DNA from: an uncultured Sunxiuqinia sp.
GTDB lineage: Bacteria; Bacteroidota; Bacteroidia; Bacteroidales; Prolixibacteraceae
Assembly (NCBI RefSeq): GCF_947495665.1
Contig: NZ_CANLZV010000001.1
Coordinates: 599,953 to 663,952 of the forward strand
DNA length: 64,000 nucleotides
Direction: 5' to 3'
Shown: piece by piece, positions 16,269 through 26,012 of the stretch
How the letters are laid out: each line of letters starts with the position of its first letter
Numbering within the stretch: position 1 is the stretch's first letter
Translations under genes and position numbers: made by a program
The notes under the pieces: generated by a model
Seen by the model: the letters and a program-made list of their open reading frames with translations, nothing else
Told to the model about the DNA's origin: nothing
Database searches by the model: none

Positions 16269-17414
16269 CTACCCATTAGGAGACGTATAGCTTGTAATTA
16301 AACGAAAAACCTGTTCGGCTGTGTCGGCAATCAGTCCAGGAGCTTGTGCCAGACTCTCTTCAAATGAAAGTGGCCCGTTGGGGAGTGCAAACAATGAGCT
16401 GAAACCTTCGTGGTAGAGCTCGTGGTAACGATCGCCCAGTAAGCCGGCGATGCCGATGCATGGTTTGTTGTGTTTGCGGGCAAGCTGAGCCACACCCCAT
16501 GGGGTTTTTCCCTGTTTGGTCTGATGATCGATTCTTCCTTCTCCGGTAAAGACCCAATCAGCTTCTTGGATGGCTTGTTCCAGTCCGGTTTGCTCGCTGA
16601 TGATGGAAAAACCAGTACGTAAGGTTGCTCCGGCAAAAGCCACTAAGCCGGCTCCTAAACCTCCGGCAGCACCGCCGCCCGGTAGCTCAGCAACGGTTAG
16701 CTGCAATTCTTGTTGAATGATTTTCGCCAAATGCTCCAGGTTCTGGTCAAGTTGGGAAACCATGGCTGGCGTGGCTCCTTTCTGGGGACCATAAACTGCC
16801 GAGGCGCCACGGGGGCCGGTTAGCGGGCTGTTCACATCGCAGGCCGCCACAATCTCGGTTTTTTTCAGAAGTGGAAAGACGGATGACTGGTCAATGTGGT
16901 GCAGTTGACCCAAGTACCCGCCTCCTTCGGGGATTTCCTGCTTGTGTTGATTGAGATACCGATAACCCAGTGCCCGCGCCATGCCGGTTCCTCCGTCGTT
17001 AGTGGCACTGCCTCCAATGCCGATAATCAGTTTCCGACAGCCCCGCTGCATGGCATCTTTCATCAGCTGCCCTGTGCCTCGCGTTGAAGTGATTAGCGGG
17101 TTCCGATCTTCAGGCTTCAGGAGCTCAATACCGGAAGCTGCAGCCATTTCAATAACGGCAGTTTGCCCGTTGTCCACCATGCCGTAGCGGGAATCAATTT
17201 CTCTTCCCAAAGGGTCAGTAACTCGACAGCTTATTGGGGTACCTTCTTTTATCGAAAGCATGGTTTCCACAAAGCCTTCACCACCATCTGCTAGCGGAAT
17301 GCTTCGGATTGTTATGTGGGGATTCACTCGTTTGATTCCTTCCGCCAAATAATTCGCTACTTCAGCGGCAGAGAGACAGTCTTTGAACGAGTCGGGAGCC
17401 AGGAGTATTTTCAT
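16269..17414 (-). CDS. Glycerate kinase (GlxK/GarK type)
   Basis: A 381-residue type I glycerate kinase phosphorylating D-glycerate at the expense of ATP, feeding it into glycolysis. Family landmarks are APDSFKDCLSA at the N-terminus, LADGGEGFVETML near residue 43, GGSATNDGGTGMARALG near residue 130, GGGAAGGLGAGLVAFAGA, and TGEGRIDHQTKQGKTP. Length is normal. No glyoxylate or galactarate genes lie nearby to say whether the product is 2- or 3-phosphoglycerate; this family usually gives 2-phosphoglycerate. Confidence 0.95.
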   Translation of the reverse strand: MKILLAPDSFKDCLSAAEVANYLAEGIKRVNPHITIRSIPLADGGEGFVETMLSIKEGTPISCRVTDPLGREIDSRYGMVDNGQTAVIEMAAASGIELLKPEDRNPLITSTRGTGQLMKDAMQRGCRKLIIGIGGSATNDGGTGMARALGYRYLNQHKQEIPEGGGYLGQLHHIDQSSVFPLLKKTEIVAACDVNSPLTGPRGASAVYGPQKGATPAMVSQLDQNLEHLAKIIQQELQLTVAELPGGGAAGGLGAGLVAFAGATLRTGFSIISEQTGLEQAIQEADWVFTGEGRIDHQTKQGKTPWGVAQLARKHNKPCIGIAGLLGDRYHELYHEGFSSLFALPNGPLSFEESLAQAPGLIADTAEQVFRLITSYTSPNG

Positions 17415-17635
17415 TTCAGCTTGATTTTGAAGTTAAATTTAGCAGAATGAATTGAATTCTTCGTAACCTGCAGGATAATGCCGGAAAATTAACGGATTTC
17501 AAAGCCGGTTAAAGACTCTGTCGGGTGTTTTCTTATCGATAATGATTCGCTTATTTTTTCTGAAAGGGTGGAGATTGTTTTCAACTTGTTATTTTTGTCT
17601 GAGTAAATTATAGTTACATTTAATTTGACCAACTA

Positions 17636-18454
17636 ATGAAACGTTACCTTCTGTTTTTTCTATTTGTATTTTTTATTTCTACTACGTTTGCAGCCCGGGT
17701 TGATACCCTGAAAGTAGAAAGTGCTGCAATGATCAAGACGATTTCAAACGTCGTGATTCTTCCTGAGGGATACAGTGCTGAAAGCGAAAAGCTACCGGTT
17801 ATTTACCTGTTGCATGGCGCAGGAGGCAATCATACGGACTGGGTAAGCAAAGTTCCGGCCATTAAAAACTATGTCGATCAATACAATTTGATTATTGTTT
17901 GTCCGGATGGCGGTGTTACGAGCTGGTATTTTGATAGTCCGGTTGATCCGGCCATGCAATACGAAACGTATGTCTCCAGTGAATTGGTGCGTGCAGTAGA
18001 TCAAAAATACCAAACAATTGCCAATCCTGCTGGCCGTGCCATTACGGGGCTTAGCATGGGAGGTCATGGTGCTTTTTACCTGTCTTTTCGTCACCAGGAT
18101 ATATGGGGGGCTGCCGGAAGTATGAGTGGGGGATTGGATATTCGACCTTTCCCAAACAATTGGGATATCCCCAAGCGCTTGGGAAGCTATGCTGAAAACA
18201 AAGCCATGTGGGAAGAAAACTCGGTAATCAACCTGGTTTACTTGCTGGACGGACGAAAATTGAAGCTGATTTTTGATTGTGGTGTGGATGATTTCTTCTA
18301 CGGAGTTAATCAACGGATGCACCAGAAACTGCTGGAGCGAAATATTCCACACGAATACACCGAAAGACCCGGAGTACACAATTGGGAGTACTGGGCCAAT
18401 TCAGTAAAATACCACTTGTTGTTCTTTCACGACTATTTTGAAAAGAACCCCTAG
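17636..18454 (+). CDS. Secreted esterase-family alpha/beta hydrolase
   Basis: A 272-residue protein with a signal peptide (MKRYLLFFLFVFFISTTFAA) and an esterase D/antigen 85-like fold. The nucleophile elbow is GLSMGGHGA (about residues 139-147), with LLHGAGGNHTDW providing the oxyanion region. The acid is probably in CGVDDFF, and the histidine is in PGVHNWEYW. Such enzymes cleave carboxyl esters, including feruloyl and acetyl groups of polysaccharides. No carbohydrate gene lies next to it, so the substrate is open. Confidence 0.88.
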   Translation: MKRYLLFFLFVFFISTTFAARVDTLKVESAAMIKTISNVVILPEGYSAESEKLPVIYLLHGAGGNHTDWVSKVPAIKNYVDQYNLIIVCPDGGVTSWYFDSPVDPAMQYETYVSSELVRAVDQKYQTIANPAGRAITGLSMGGHGAFYLSFRHQDIWGAAGSMSGGLDIRPFPNNWDIPKRLGSYAENKAMWEENSVINLVYLLDGRKLKLIFDCGVDDFFYGVNQRMHQKLLERNIPHEYTERPGVHNWEYWANSVKYHLLFFHDYFEKNP

Positions 18455-18631
18455 AGCCGATCAAGTTCCTTATTATAAAGTGGATTGGGATCCAACTCAA
18501 TTTTAATCGAAATGTTTATGGGGTGTTAAGTCAGTAAGGCTTAAACGAGAATTGTTCGGGCCTCGGGTTTAAATTTACTTTAAATCAGAAGGACTCTCTG
18601 TGCCAACTGGTCCTTTACTCCGATTTTAGGT

Positions 18632-18639
18632 TATTTTTG
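18632..18639 (+). promoter_or_regulatory. Putative -7 element of the PPi-PFK gene
   Basis: TATTTTTG fits TAnnTTTG, about 55 bases before the start codon. The -33 region is weak (CTGG about 21 bases upstream). Confidence 0.4.
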
Positions 18640-18692
18640 CAGCAGATGATCCTAAATATTAAATAGTAATACGATCCTAAAAAATTAATAAC

Positions 18693-20351
18693 ATGACCAT
18701 TAGTGCATTACAAAAAGCCAGGGCTCAATATCAGCCTAAACTTCCTAAATCATTGAAAGGTGCCGTTAAACTTGTTGATGGTGCTGCAACTGAATCGGTT
18801 GCTGATCAGGAAGCGATCAAGAACTTATTCCCCAATACTTATGGAATGCCAATTATTACCTTTGAAGAAGGTACTGATGCGGAGAATTTTGCTCCTGTGA
18901 ATGTTGGTGTTATCCTTTCAGGTGGCCAGGCTCCCGGCGGACACAACGTGATCTCTGGTATTTTTGATGGAATCAAAAAACTGAATGCAGATAGCAAACT
19001 ATACGGCTTCCTGGGTGGTCCGGGAGGATTGGTAGACCATGAATACATTGAAATTACTGCCGAATACCTGGAAGCATACCGCAACACAGGTGGTTTCGAC
19101 ATCATTGGATCAGGTCGTACGAAATTGGAAGAAGAAGCTCAGTTTGACAAAGGACTTGAGATTTTGAAAAAACTGGACATCAAAGCACTGGTTATTATCG
19201 GTGGTGATGACAGTAATACCAACGCTTGTGTGTTGGCTGAGTACTATGCCGCTAAAAAAGCAGGTGTTCAGGTAATTGGTTGTCCTAAAACAATTGACGG
19301 TGACTTGAAAAACGAAATGATTGAAACATCATTTGGTTTTGACACCGCTGTAAAAGTATATGCTGAATTGATTGGTAACATCCAACGTGATGCAAACTCA
19401 GCTAAAAAATACTGGCACTTCATTAAACTGATGGGACGTTCTGCGTCGCACATTGGGTTGGAAGCTGCCTTGCAAACACAGCCAAACATCACTTTGATTT
19501 CAGAAGAAGTAGCTGAGAAAAAGCAAACACTGGATCAAATTGTAGAATACATGGCTAACATCGTTATCAAACGTTCTGAGAACGGTGATAACTTCGGTGT
19601 AGCTTTAATTCCTGAAGGACTGATTGAGTTTATTCCAGAAATGAAAGTTCTGATTGGTGAATTGAATGATTTGCTGGCAGAAGGAACTAAAACAGCTGAA
19701 ATCTTCCAGGGAGTTAAAAGAAGCTACCGTCGTGAGTGGGTGGCTGAGAAAATTTCAGAAGAATCAGCGGCTGTGTACCGTTCATTACCATCCGGAATTG
19801 CCAACCAATTGACATTGGACCGTGACCCACACGGAAACGTTCAGGTTTCTTTGATTGAGACTGAAAAACTGTTGGGTGAAATGGTAAAAGCCAAATTGGC
19901 CGAGATGGCAGAAAAAGGTGAGTTTAAAGGTAAATTCGGAACTCAGTACCACTTCTTCGGCTATGAAGGTCGCTGTGCTGCTCCTTCTAATTTCGATGCT
20001 GACTACTGCTACTCGTTAGGAACAACTGCTTCTGTATTGATTGGTGCAGGAAAAACAGGATACATGTCAAGTGTGCGCAATACCACTGCGCCTGCTGAAG
20101 AGTGGATCGCTGGTGGAGTGCCAATTACGCAAATGATGAACATGGAAAGACGCCATGGACACATGAAGCCCGTAATTCAGAAAGCTTTGGTTGAGCTGGA
20201 TGGCGCACCATACAAATACTTGGTAGCTAACCGCGATAAGTGGGCTGTTGAAACCAGCTACTTGTACCCGGGACCAATTCAATACTGGGGACCAAGCGAA
20301 GTTTGTGACCGTACAACAGTTACCTTGAAACTGGAACAAGAAGCAAAGTAA
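18693..20351 (+). CDS. pfp: Diphosphate--fructose-6-phosphate 1-phosphotransferase
   Basis: A 552-residue PPi-dependent phosphofructokinase of the long type, making fructose 1,6-bisphosphate reversibly with pyrophosphate as donor. The phosphoryl-donor loop reads GGDDSN (about residues 170-175). The Asp where ATP enzymes have Gly marks PPi use, and [10 protein letters not shown] (about 198-207) carries the catalytic [24 protein letters not shown] is the substrate-binding helix. Single-gene unit with its own terminator. This enzyme conserves ATP in fermentative Bacteroidota. Confidence 0.96.
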   Translation: MTISALQKARAQYQPKLPKSLKGAVKLVDGAATESVADQEAIKNLFPNTYGMPIITFEEGTDAENFAPVNVGVILSGGQAPGGHNVISGIFDGIKKLNADSKLYGFLGGPGGLVDHEYIEITAEYLEAYRNTGGFDIIGSGRTKLEEEAQFDKGLEILKKLDIKALVIIGGDDSNTNACVLAEYYAAKKAGVQVIGCPKTIDGDLKNEMIETSFGFDTAVKVYAELIGNIQRDANSAKKYWHFIKLMGRSASHIGLEAALQTQPNITLISEEVAEKKQTLDQIVEYMANIVIKRSENGDNFGVALIPEGLIEFIPEMKVLIGELNDLLAEGTKTAEIFQGVKRSYRREWVAEKISEESAAVYRSLPSGIANQLTLDRDPHGNVQVSLIETEKLLGEMVKAKLAEMAEKGEFKGKFGTQYHFFGYEGRCAAPSNFDADYCYSLGTTASVLIGAGKTGYMSSVRNTTAPAEEWIAGGVPITQMMNMERRHGHMKPVIQKALVELDGAPYKYLVANRDKWAVETSYLYPGPIQYWGPSEVCDRTTVTLKLEQEAK

Positions 20352-20374
20352 TTTGCTGATTAAGCAATATAAAG

Positions 20375-20407
20375 AAACCCTCCCGAATGAATTCGTGGAG
20401 GGTTTTT
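20375..20407 (+). terminator. Rho-independent terminator after pfp
   Basis: A 9-bp stem AAACCCTCC / GGAGGGTTT with an inner GAA/TTC extension, followed by TTTT. Confidence 0.85.
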
Positions 20408-20443
20408 TCGTTTGTTGAAGGGCTTTGTTATCTTAAAATAAGC

Positions 20444-21685
20444 TCAGGATTGCCTTTGAATTTGGTAAGCTCCCAAATAATTGCCGTGTCGCAGGTAAAG
20501 TAAGCCACCGTGAATAACCGGGTGAGCAAAATGCTCCTTGCTGCCCTTTGTTAGTTTGAACGAGCTTCGTGTTCTTAAGCCCTCAGCACTGGCTTCAAGG
20601 AGTGAAATGGTTCCTTTATCGCCATAGAAGAAGAGTTTTCCATCAGCCTGAATGGTGCTTCCCCGCCCAATTTTTAGGCTGTCGGTTTGCATGCCGGTCT
20701 CGCAGTCAATGGCAATAAACAGATTTTGACGATGGCTGCTGGCATAAAGGTGGTTGTTGGCCAAAACAAAGCCTCCCATGTAATTGTCCAGGTTAGGTGT
20801 TTGCCAAAGTTGTTCGATGCCCGTTGCGTCTTCATTGAGCTGCAATTTCACTCCACAGTTGCCATCGCCGGCCGAATAATAAATGGTGCCTTCATTAAAC
20901 AGGATGGTGTTGGCATGGGTGTCGCCTTTCCCGGGAGCGCGCTCTTCTGGTTTCGTATTTGTTTGCTCCTGCGACCAAAGTAGTTGGCCGGTTTCTGCAT
21001 CAATGCCTAAAAGGTGATAGGCCGAAAAAGTTGCAAGAATCTTTTTTTCACCCCATTCAAACAGCAGGGGAGAGTTGTATCCGGGGCGTTCTCCAAAGCC
21101 AGCACTGGACCAAACCAGTTCGCCCGTAAAACGGTTGAGGGCAACGACATTGTGCTGTTCGCCTCCCGGCTGACAGTAAACCCATTCATTGTTTACCACC
21201 AGTGCCTGTGAAAATCCAAAGCGGGGACAGGTTCCCTGAAGATCAGTAACCATATTTAAGGACCACAGTTGCTCTCCGGTTTCGGTATTCATGCAGGAAA
21301 TATCGCCCAGACCAGAGCACACATAAATCAGGTTATCAGCGAGGGTAGGGGCACCGCGTGAACCCTTAAAATTGGTGGTCCATTCTTTCCCATAAACCGA
21401 GCGCCATACTTCACGGCCGGTATGGTCAAGCTTAAACAGATAACCAAGACTATCAATTTCTCCGGTGGCGTAAACAAATTCGTCGCTAACAATTGGGCTG
21501 CTGTAGCCGTTGCCAAGCGATTCAGTTTCCCAAACGACAAGCGGTCCTTCATCGGGCCAGCTTGCCAACAAATTAGTAGCAGGGTAGTTTCCTGAGCGGT
21601 TTTCGCCACGCCACTGCGTGATTTCGGGGCCTGACTTGCAGCTAACCAGACAGGCCAATAAAAAGAGAACAGCGAGTTTTTTCAT
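20444..21685 (-). CDS. PQQ-like beta-propeller lipoprotein (BamB-like fold)
   Basis: A 413-residue lipoprotein (signal LLACLVSC, lipid Cys at residue 16). It is made of repeated propeller blades with the PQQ-repeat hallmark 'A.D..TG...W': TETGEQLWSL, NRFTGELVWSS, DAETGQLLWSQ, DCETGMQTDS. N-terminal QWRGENRSGNYP resembles secreted PQQ-like proteins of Bacteroidota and Planctomycetes. No quinoprotein dehydrogenase active-site residues could be recognised, so an enzyme role is doubtful and a structural or binding role is likelier. It is convergent with pfp. Confidence 0.85.
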   Translation of the reverse strand: MKKLAVLFLLACLVSCKSGPEITQWRGENRSGNYPATNLLASWPDEGPLVVWETESLGNGYSSPIVSDEFVYATGEIDSLGYLFKLDHTGREVWRSVYGKEWTTNFKGSRGAPTLADNLIYVCSGLGDISCMNTETGEQLWSLNMVTDLQGTCPRFGFSQALVVNNEWVYCQPGGEQHNVVALNRFTGELVWSSAGFGERPGYNSPLLFEWGEKKILATFSAYHLLGIDAETGQLLWSQEQTNTKPEERAPGKGDTHANTILFNEGTIYYSAGDGNCGVKLQLNEDATGIEQLWQTPNLDNYMGGFVLANNHLYASSHRQNLFIAIDCETGMQTDSLKIGRGSTIQADGKLFFYGDKGTISLLEASAEGLRTRSSFKLTKGSKEHFAHPVIHGGLLYLRHGNYLGAYQIQRQS

Positions 21686-21765
21686 ACGGTAGTGAAAATT
21701 GGTTGAGTTTTTTCTTTACAAGTATGAAAAAAGGGGCAGGCATTACAGCTGATCGTATGAAAAAC

Positions 21766-22182
21766 TTAATCTGTCAGTGAGTTATCAATCCAGTTCCGGA
21801 AAGTTTGAATTTCCAAAAGAACGCTTGCCCGGTCCAGCTTATGATTGGGGTTTATAGGTACTCCATCCGCATGGTTTTGTGTGTAAACAAAGGCTTGCTT
21901 ACGGCCGGTTTTGCATTCAACAGTTTGAAGTTCCCGCCTGTACATTGGCACTTCTTCCCAAAGGTCCAGAATAGCAAGTTCCTGTTCGGTTACAGCAACT
22001 AATTTTCCGGAGACTTGCTTGCCGTTTGACGGTTTTACAAAAAGATAACCCGTGTCTGGGTTGAGCAGGCATTGGTAGCCGTGTAATTGCGCAGTTTGAT
22101 ATTCTGCTTTCCGTTTTAGCAGGTCTTCAAAAAATTCCGGATCGCCAATGGTTCCATAAGTAAAAAGCAGAAATTCTCTCAT
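21766..22182 (-). CDS. Gamma-glutamylcyclotransferase-like (AIG2/GGCT fold) protein
   Basis: About 138 residues. The N-terminal FLLFTYGTIGDPEFF is the GGCT phosphate-loop pattern (YGTL-like), and the middle LDLWEEVPMYRRE supplies the glutamate typical of the active site, followed by FVYTQN. The fold handles gamma-glutamyl amines or cyclic products. The ATG at 22182 is preferred over 22191 since MREFLLFTYGT starts the first strand directly. A -7-like TACTTTTG (minus strand, 22213-22206) precedes it. Substrate not deducible. Confidence 0.85.
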   Translation of the reverse strand: MREFLLFTYGTIGDPEFFEDLLKRKAEYQTAQLHGYQCLLNPDTGYLFVKPSNGKQVSGKLVAVTEQELAILDLWEEVPMYRRELQTVECKTGRKQAFVYTQNHADGVPINPNHKLDRASVLLEIQTFRNWIDNSLTD

Positions 22183-22330
22183 TGTATCCAATTTCGTTCA
22201 AATTCCAAAAGTAGCAGCTGGTTTTCAACCGATTTAATTAACCAGGCTGCTTTTCGATCATCCGGATTATTTGTTAAATTTAATGGCATTGAAATGAGGT
22301 ATCAATACTAACCACTAAAATTAAACAATT

Positions 22331-23188
22331 ATGACTAGTCGTCGCGATTTTCTTCGAAGCTCTGCAGCCTTTGCAGCTGGAAGCATGTTTGTTCCTATGC
22401 TTGCCTGCGGTGGTTCAAAAAAAATAATTGGACTTCAACTCTATACGGTTCGCGATAAACTGAAAGCTGATCAAGAAGGAACGCTCGCAAAACTGGCTGA
22501 GATCGGTTACAATTCTCTTGAAGCTGCCGGCTACAACATGAATGATCGCACTTTTTACGGCATGGTTCCTCAGGCTTTTGCAGATCATGTGCATAAGCTG
22601 GGAATGCCTTTGCATAGCTCACATACGGTTTTTGAGTTGGATCAGGCTGAGGTGGTTTGCGAAGATGCAGCCAAAGCGGGGTGTAAATACATTATTTATC
22701 CTTACTTGCCGGATAACCTGAGGCCAAACCTGGATGGCTATAAAGCGACTGCTGAAAAATTCAATCAAATGGGAGCAATCGCACAAAAGCATGGGTTGCA
22801 GTTTGGGTATCATAATCATGCCTTTGAGTTTGAAGAAATGGAAGGGCAGATTCCGATGGATGTGCTGATTAGCCAGACCGATCCCGATTTGGTGACTTTT
22901 GAGCTGGATTTGTACTGGACAACACGTGGCGGTTTTGATCCGGTTGATTATTTCAAGAAATTCCCCGGACGTTTTGGCCTTTGGCACGTGAAAGACATGG
23001 TTACTACTGATGATCAGTTTTTTGCGCCCGTGGGGAGTGGACGCATTGATTTTGAGAGAATTTTTGCTGAAAAGGAAACAGCCGGAATGAAGTATTTCTT
23101 TGTGGAGCAGGACAGTTTCCGCGATCTTGATCCTTTTGAAAGTGTGGAAATTAGCTTGAACTATCTGAAACAAGCAAAATTTGTTTAA
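22331..23188 (+). CDS. TAT-exported sugar phosphate isomerase/epimerase-like TIM barrel
   Basis: A 285-residue protein with a twin-arginine signal (SRRDFLRSSAAFAAG) ending in a lipobox-like MLACGG, so it is probably exported folded and lipidated. The mature part is a xylose-isomerase-like TIM barrel: IGLQLYTVRDKL at the first strand, GYHNHAFEF with the metal-binding histidine, TFELDLYWTTRGG, and WHVKDM near the end. Homologues include periplasmic keto-sugar hydratases and isomerases; the substrate cannot be set. It stands alone with its own strong terminator. Confidence 0.88.
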   Translation: MTSRRDFLRSSAAFAAGSMFVPMLACGGSKKIIGLQLYTVRDKLKADQEGTLAKLAEIGYNSLEAAGYNMNDRTFYGMVPQAFADHVHKLGMPLHSSHTVFELDQAEVVCEDAAKAGCKYIIYPYLPDNLRPNLDGYKATAEKFNQMGAIAQKHGLQFGYHNHAFEFEEMEGQIPMDVLISQTDPDLVTFELDLYWTTRGGFDPVDYFKKFPGRFGLWHVKDMVTTDDQFFAPVGSGRIDFERIFAEKETAGMKYFFVEQDSFRDLDPFESVEISLNYLKQAKFV

Positions 23189-23213
23189 ATTCGTTCATTC
23201 ATTATAATTTAAA

Positions 23214-23261
23214 CCCCCGCCATAAATCCTTTCTCTCACCTTACCGGCGGGGGATTTTTTT
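23214..23261 (+). terminator. Rho-independent terminator
   Basis: An 8-bp GC stem CCCCCGCC / GGCGGGGG with a 24-base loop, followed by a run of seven T. It closes the TIM-barrel gene and lies before the convergent DoxX-family gene. Confidence 0.85.
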
Positions 23262-23315
23262 GTCCTTATTTTTTTTGCTGATTTTAGGAAGATAATCGTT
23301 TGATCCCGCTGAGAA

Positions 23316-24473
23316 CTAGTTGTTTTTGTTCTCTAATTTGGCGAAATAGGCCAATTGCATATCCAGTTCTTCCGTGCTCGGGACATCGTTGAAGTGCCAT
23401 TTTTCCATAATCGTTCCATTTTTAATCAGCATCAGCCCCGGGTTTGAACGAATCATGGTTTTTAGCGTGATTTCATCGGCATTGAATAATTCGAACCGAA
23501 TGTTATTGTCTGCCCGAAACGCTTCCATATTATCGGTTAATGAAGAGGTCAGCCCAATGAAGTTCATGTTATTGGCTTCGGCATGGTCGGCCAATTGGTT
23601 GATGGCTTCCATTTGAGACAAGTCCGTTTCTTCGAGGTTGTAGGCGATGAAGAAAAAGGTATAGTTGTCATCGTACAGGAAGAAATCTTTGATGTCTTCG
23701 CCTTCCGGCGTTTCAATGAAAAAGTTATGAATCGGTGGTTCATAGCCTTTCTGAACCAGCACCGGATCATCCATCGATACAAATTCCCAGTTGACGGTAT
23801 CCTGCCAGGGGTAATTGTCCTGATTGAATTTTTCAACGACTCCGGTGTTTTTGTTTTTGTAATGAAAGGTATTCTCATAAACATCTTTGGGAGCTCCTTC
23901 CGGAACCTGCATGCTTTCAGGAATATTCACGCCGATTTTGTAAGGGCGAAAGTCCATAATAGGCAGGTGGTTGTAGGAGTAATCAACCAGGTAGGCAAAA
24001 ACAAAAATGGTTGCCCCTGCCATAATGGTTGCAATCAGCGGGAAATAGGCTGGTTTGTATTTCTTCCGATAAGCAAAAACCACGATGGCAAAAGCCATGA
24101 GAACAATGTTTTTCCCGAATGTTTCCCAATTGGTCAGAGTCAGGGCATCGCCAAAACAACCGCAATCGGTGACCGGATTGTTGATTGCAATAACGAGCGT
24201 CAGGATGGTGAAAAAGCCCATCATGACCAAGCTCAGCAACGAAAAAAGAGCGATAAAAACGTTTAGCACAAGCGCTACACCAATGATGAATTCAGAGGCT
24301 GAAAGCAGGATTCCGAGCGGAAAAGCAAGGTGGGTGAGCGATTCCATGCCCCAGGCATTGAAATAGTCGGTAAACTTGTAGGCCATTCCATAAGGGTCAA
24401 TCCCTTTTACGAAGCCCGAAAAAATGAACAGTAAGCCTAATACGATGCGTGCGATGTGCCAAAAAGTTTTCAT
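23316..24473 (-). CDS. BT_3928-type DoxX/MauE membrane protein
   Basis: A 385-residue protein with an N-terminal DoxX/MauE-like membrane domain of about four or five helices (IARIVLGLLFIFSGFVKGIDP at the start). The pair DCGCFGD near residue 104 could act in disulfide chemistry. The C-terminal periplasmic half resembles a thioredoxin fold (NYTFFFIAYNLEETD, NPGLMLIKNGTIMEKW) without a CxxC. This arrangement is conserved across Bacteroidota beside DUF1599, as here with a four-base gap. Function unproven; periplasmic redox maintenance is a guess. Confidence 0.87.
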   Translation of the reverse strand: MKTFWHIARIVLGLLFIFSGFVKGIDPYGMAYKFTDYFNAWGMESLTHLAFPLGILLSASEFIIGVALVLNVFIALFSLLSLVMMGFFTILTLVIAINNPVTDCGCFGDALTLTNWETFGKNIVLMAFAIVVFAYRKKYKPAYFPLIATIMAGATIFVFAYLVDYSYNHLPIMDFRPYKIGVNIPESMQVPEGAPKDVYENTFHYKNKNTGVVEKFNQDNYPWQDTVNWEFVSMDDPVLVQKGYEPPIHNFFIETPEGEDIKDFFLYDDNYTFFFIAYNLEETDLSQMEAINQLADHAEANNMNFIGLTSSLTDNMEAFRADNNIRFELFNADEITLKTMIRSNPGLMLIKNGTIMEKWHFNDVPSTEELDMQLAYFAKLENKNN

Positions 24474-24477
24474 TTAG

Positions 24478-25020
24478 TTATTCTTTAAATTCAAGCTTTA
24501 TTAACGCAAAAACAGCATAATTGATCATATCAAGATAATTGGCATCGATCCCTTCCGAGATGATGGTTTGTCCGGCATTGTCTTCAATTTGCTTGGTGCG
24601 CTTGATTTTCATTAAGATAAGGTCGGTGATGGAGCTGACTCGCATTTGTCGCCATGCCTCATCATAATCATGATTTTTATTAAGCATGAGGTTTTTGGCC
24701 TGGTTAAAATAATTCAGGTACAACTCATGGGTTTCTTCGTAGCTCAGGTCATCCTGGTCGGCAATGCCTTTTTCCAGCTGAATCAAAGCCATGATGCAGT
24801 AGTTGATGATGCCGATGTATTCGGAGCGGCTGTCTTCGGCTACCTTCATGGTTCCTTTCATTTCAATGCTTCGAATTCGCTGTCCTTTAATGAAAATTTG
24901 GTCGGTCATGGAGCTGGGGCGCAGAATTCGCCAGGCAACACCATAATCTTTCATTTTCTTAAGAAAGATATCTTCACAAATTTTGATGACGTGGTTGTAT
25001 TGTTGAATGGTTTTTTCCAT
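24478..25020 (-). CDS. DUF1599 domain protein
   Basis: A 180-residue soluble protein formed of two similar halves: KMKDYGVAWRILRPSSMTDQI near residue 22 and KNHDYDEAWRQMRVSSITDLI near residue 118. Each is followed by R..(Q/S)IE and a YxxxINY helix (IGIINYCIMALIQLE and LDMINYAVFALIKLE). That internal duplication defines DUF1599. Helical composition recalls all-alpha NTP pyrophosphohydrolase-like proteins, but I cannot identify a catalytic site. It is upstream of, and tightly linked to, the BT_3928-type gene and divergent from folP, a common Bacteroidota neighbourhood. Confidence 0.9.
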   Translation of the reverse strand: MEKTIQQYNHVIKICEDIFLKKMKDYGVAWRILRPSSMTDQIFIKGQRIRSIEMKGTMKVAEDSRSEYIGIINYCIMALIQLEKGIADQDDLSYEETHELYLNYFNQAKNLMLNKNHDYDEAWRQMRVSSITDLILMKIKRTKQIEDNAGQTIISEGIDANYLDMINYAVFALIKLEFKE

Positions 25021-25084
25021 GTTTTGCTTTTTAATATTGGGCCATAAAAATAGAAATTAAATGCGTATTTTGTTGGCTTTATCT

Positions 25085-25092
25085 TACTTTTG
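25085..25092 (+). promoter_or_regulatory. Putative -7 element of the folP operon
   Basis: TACTTTTG matches TAnnTTTG, 39 bases before the folP ATG. The -33 element is not clear. Confidence 0.4.
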
Positions 25093-25130
25093 TAGTTGGT
25101 ATTGTCTAACTCCTCAAATTATTATGTTTT

Positions 25131-26012
25131 ATGTTGGTCACAAGTTCGACGAGTAAGTTTTTTAAACGAAAGCATTCAATTAACCTCAATGGTCAGTTGA
25201 TTGATCTGAGTAACCCAATTGTGATGGGAATTTTAAACGTAAGTTCCGACTCGTTTTTTGATGGAGGCAAGTATGAAACCGAAGATGCGATTCTACGCCG
25301 GGCTGAGCAGATGATCGAAGAAGGCTTGACGATTATTGATATTGGAGCAGTTTCTACACGTCCGGGCTCAGGTGCTACATCAACCAAGGAAGAACTATTG
25401 CGTTTGTTGCCTGCGGTGGCAGCCATACGGAAACGGTTTCCTGAAATTCCGGTTTCCATTGATACCTTTCGCTCGTGGGTGGCTCTACGGGTGGTGGATG
25501 AATGTGGCGAATGCATTGTTAATGACATCTCTGGTGGCGATTTTGATGAGCATATGTTTGACACGGTAGGTAAAATGGGGTTACCTTATATTTTAATGCA
25601 TATTCGTGGCAATCCGCAAACCATGCAAGAGAACCCGCAATATGACGATATTATAAAGGATATTTCCAAATATTTTTCAGAGCGCGTGCGGCGTTTAACA
25701 AAGGCGGGTGTGAAAGATGTCATTCTTGATCCGGGCTTTGGCTTTGGAAAAACCGTTGACCATAATTACGATTTGCTTAACAGGCTGGATGCCTTTAAAG
25801 TTTTCCAATTGCCGGTTTTGGTAGGAGTTAGCCGGAAATCCATGATTCAAAAGTTACTGGATGTAGATGCAGCCAATAGTTTGGGTGGAACAATTACAGC
25901 AAACACCATGGCGCTGCTGGGCGGGGCTGATATTTTACGGGTGCATGATGTGAAAGAAGCTGTTGAATCCGTTCGAATTTTTACCAAGCTGAAAGAAGTA
26001 GCTAGCGTATGA
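25131..26012 (+). CDS. folP: Dihydropteroate synthase
   Basis: A 293-residue folate enzyme condensing dihydropterin pyrophosphate with p-aminobenzoate; the target of sulfonamides. The motifs are all present: GILNVSSDSFFDGGKY (about residues 33-48), IDIGAVSTRPG, VSIDTFR, VNDISGG, LILDPGFGFGKT and VGVSRKSMI. Length is normal. The stop overlaps the next start by four bases, so it is first in a folP-cdaA-mscS operon. The start at the ATG of MLVTSSTSKFF gives a normal N-terminus. Confidence 0.97.
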   Translation: MLVTSSTSKFFKRKHSINLNGQLIDLSNPIVMGILNVSSDSFFDGGKYETEDAILRRAEQMIEEGLTIIDIGAVSTRPGSGATSTKEELLRLLPAVAAIRKRFPEIPVSIDTFRSWVALRVVDECGECIVNDISGGDFDEHMFDTVGKMGLPYILMHIRGNPQTMQENPQYDDIIKDISKYFSERVRRLTKAGVKDVILDPGFGFGKTVDHNYDLLNRLDAFKVFQLPVLVGVSRKSMIQKLLDVDAANSLGGTITANTMALLGGADILRVHDVKEAVESVRIFTKLKEVASV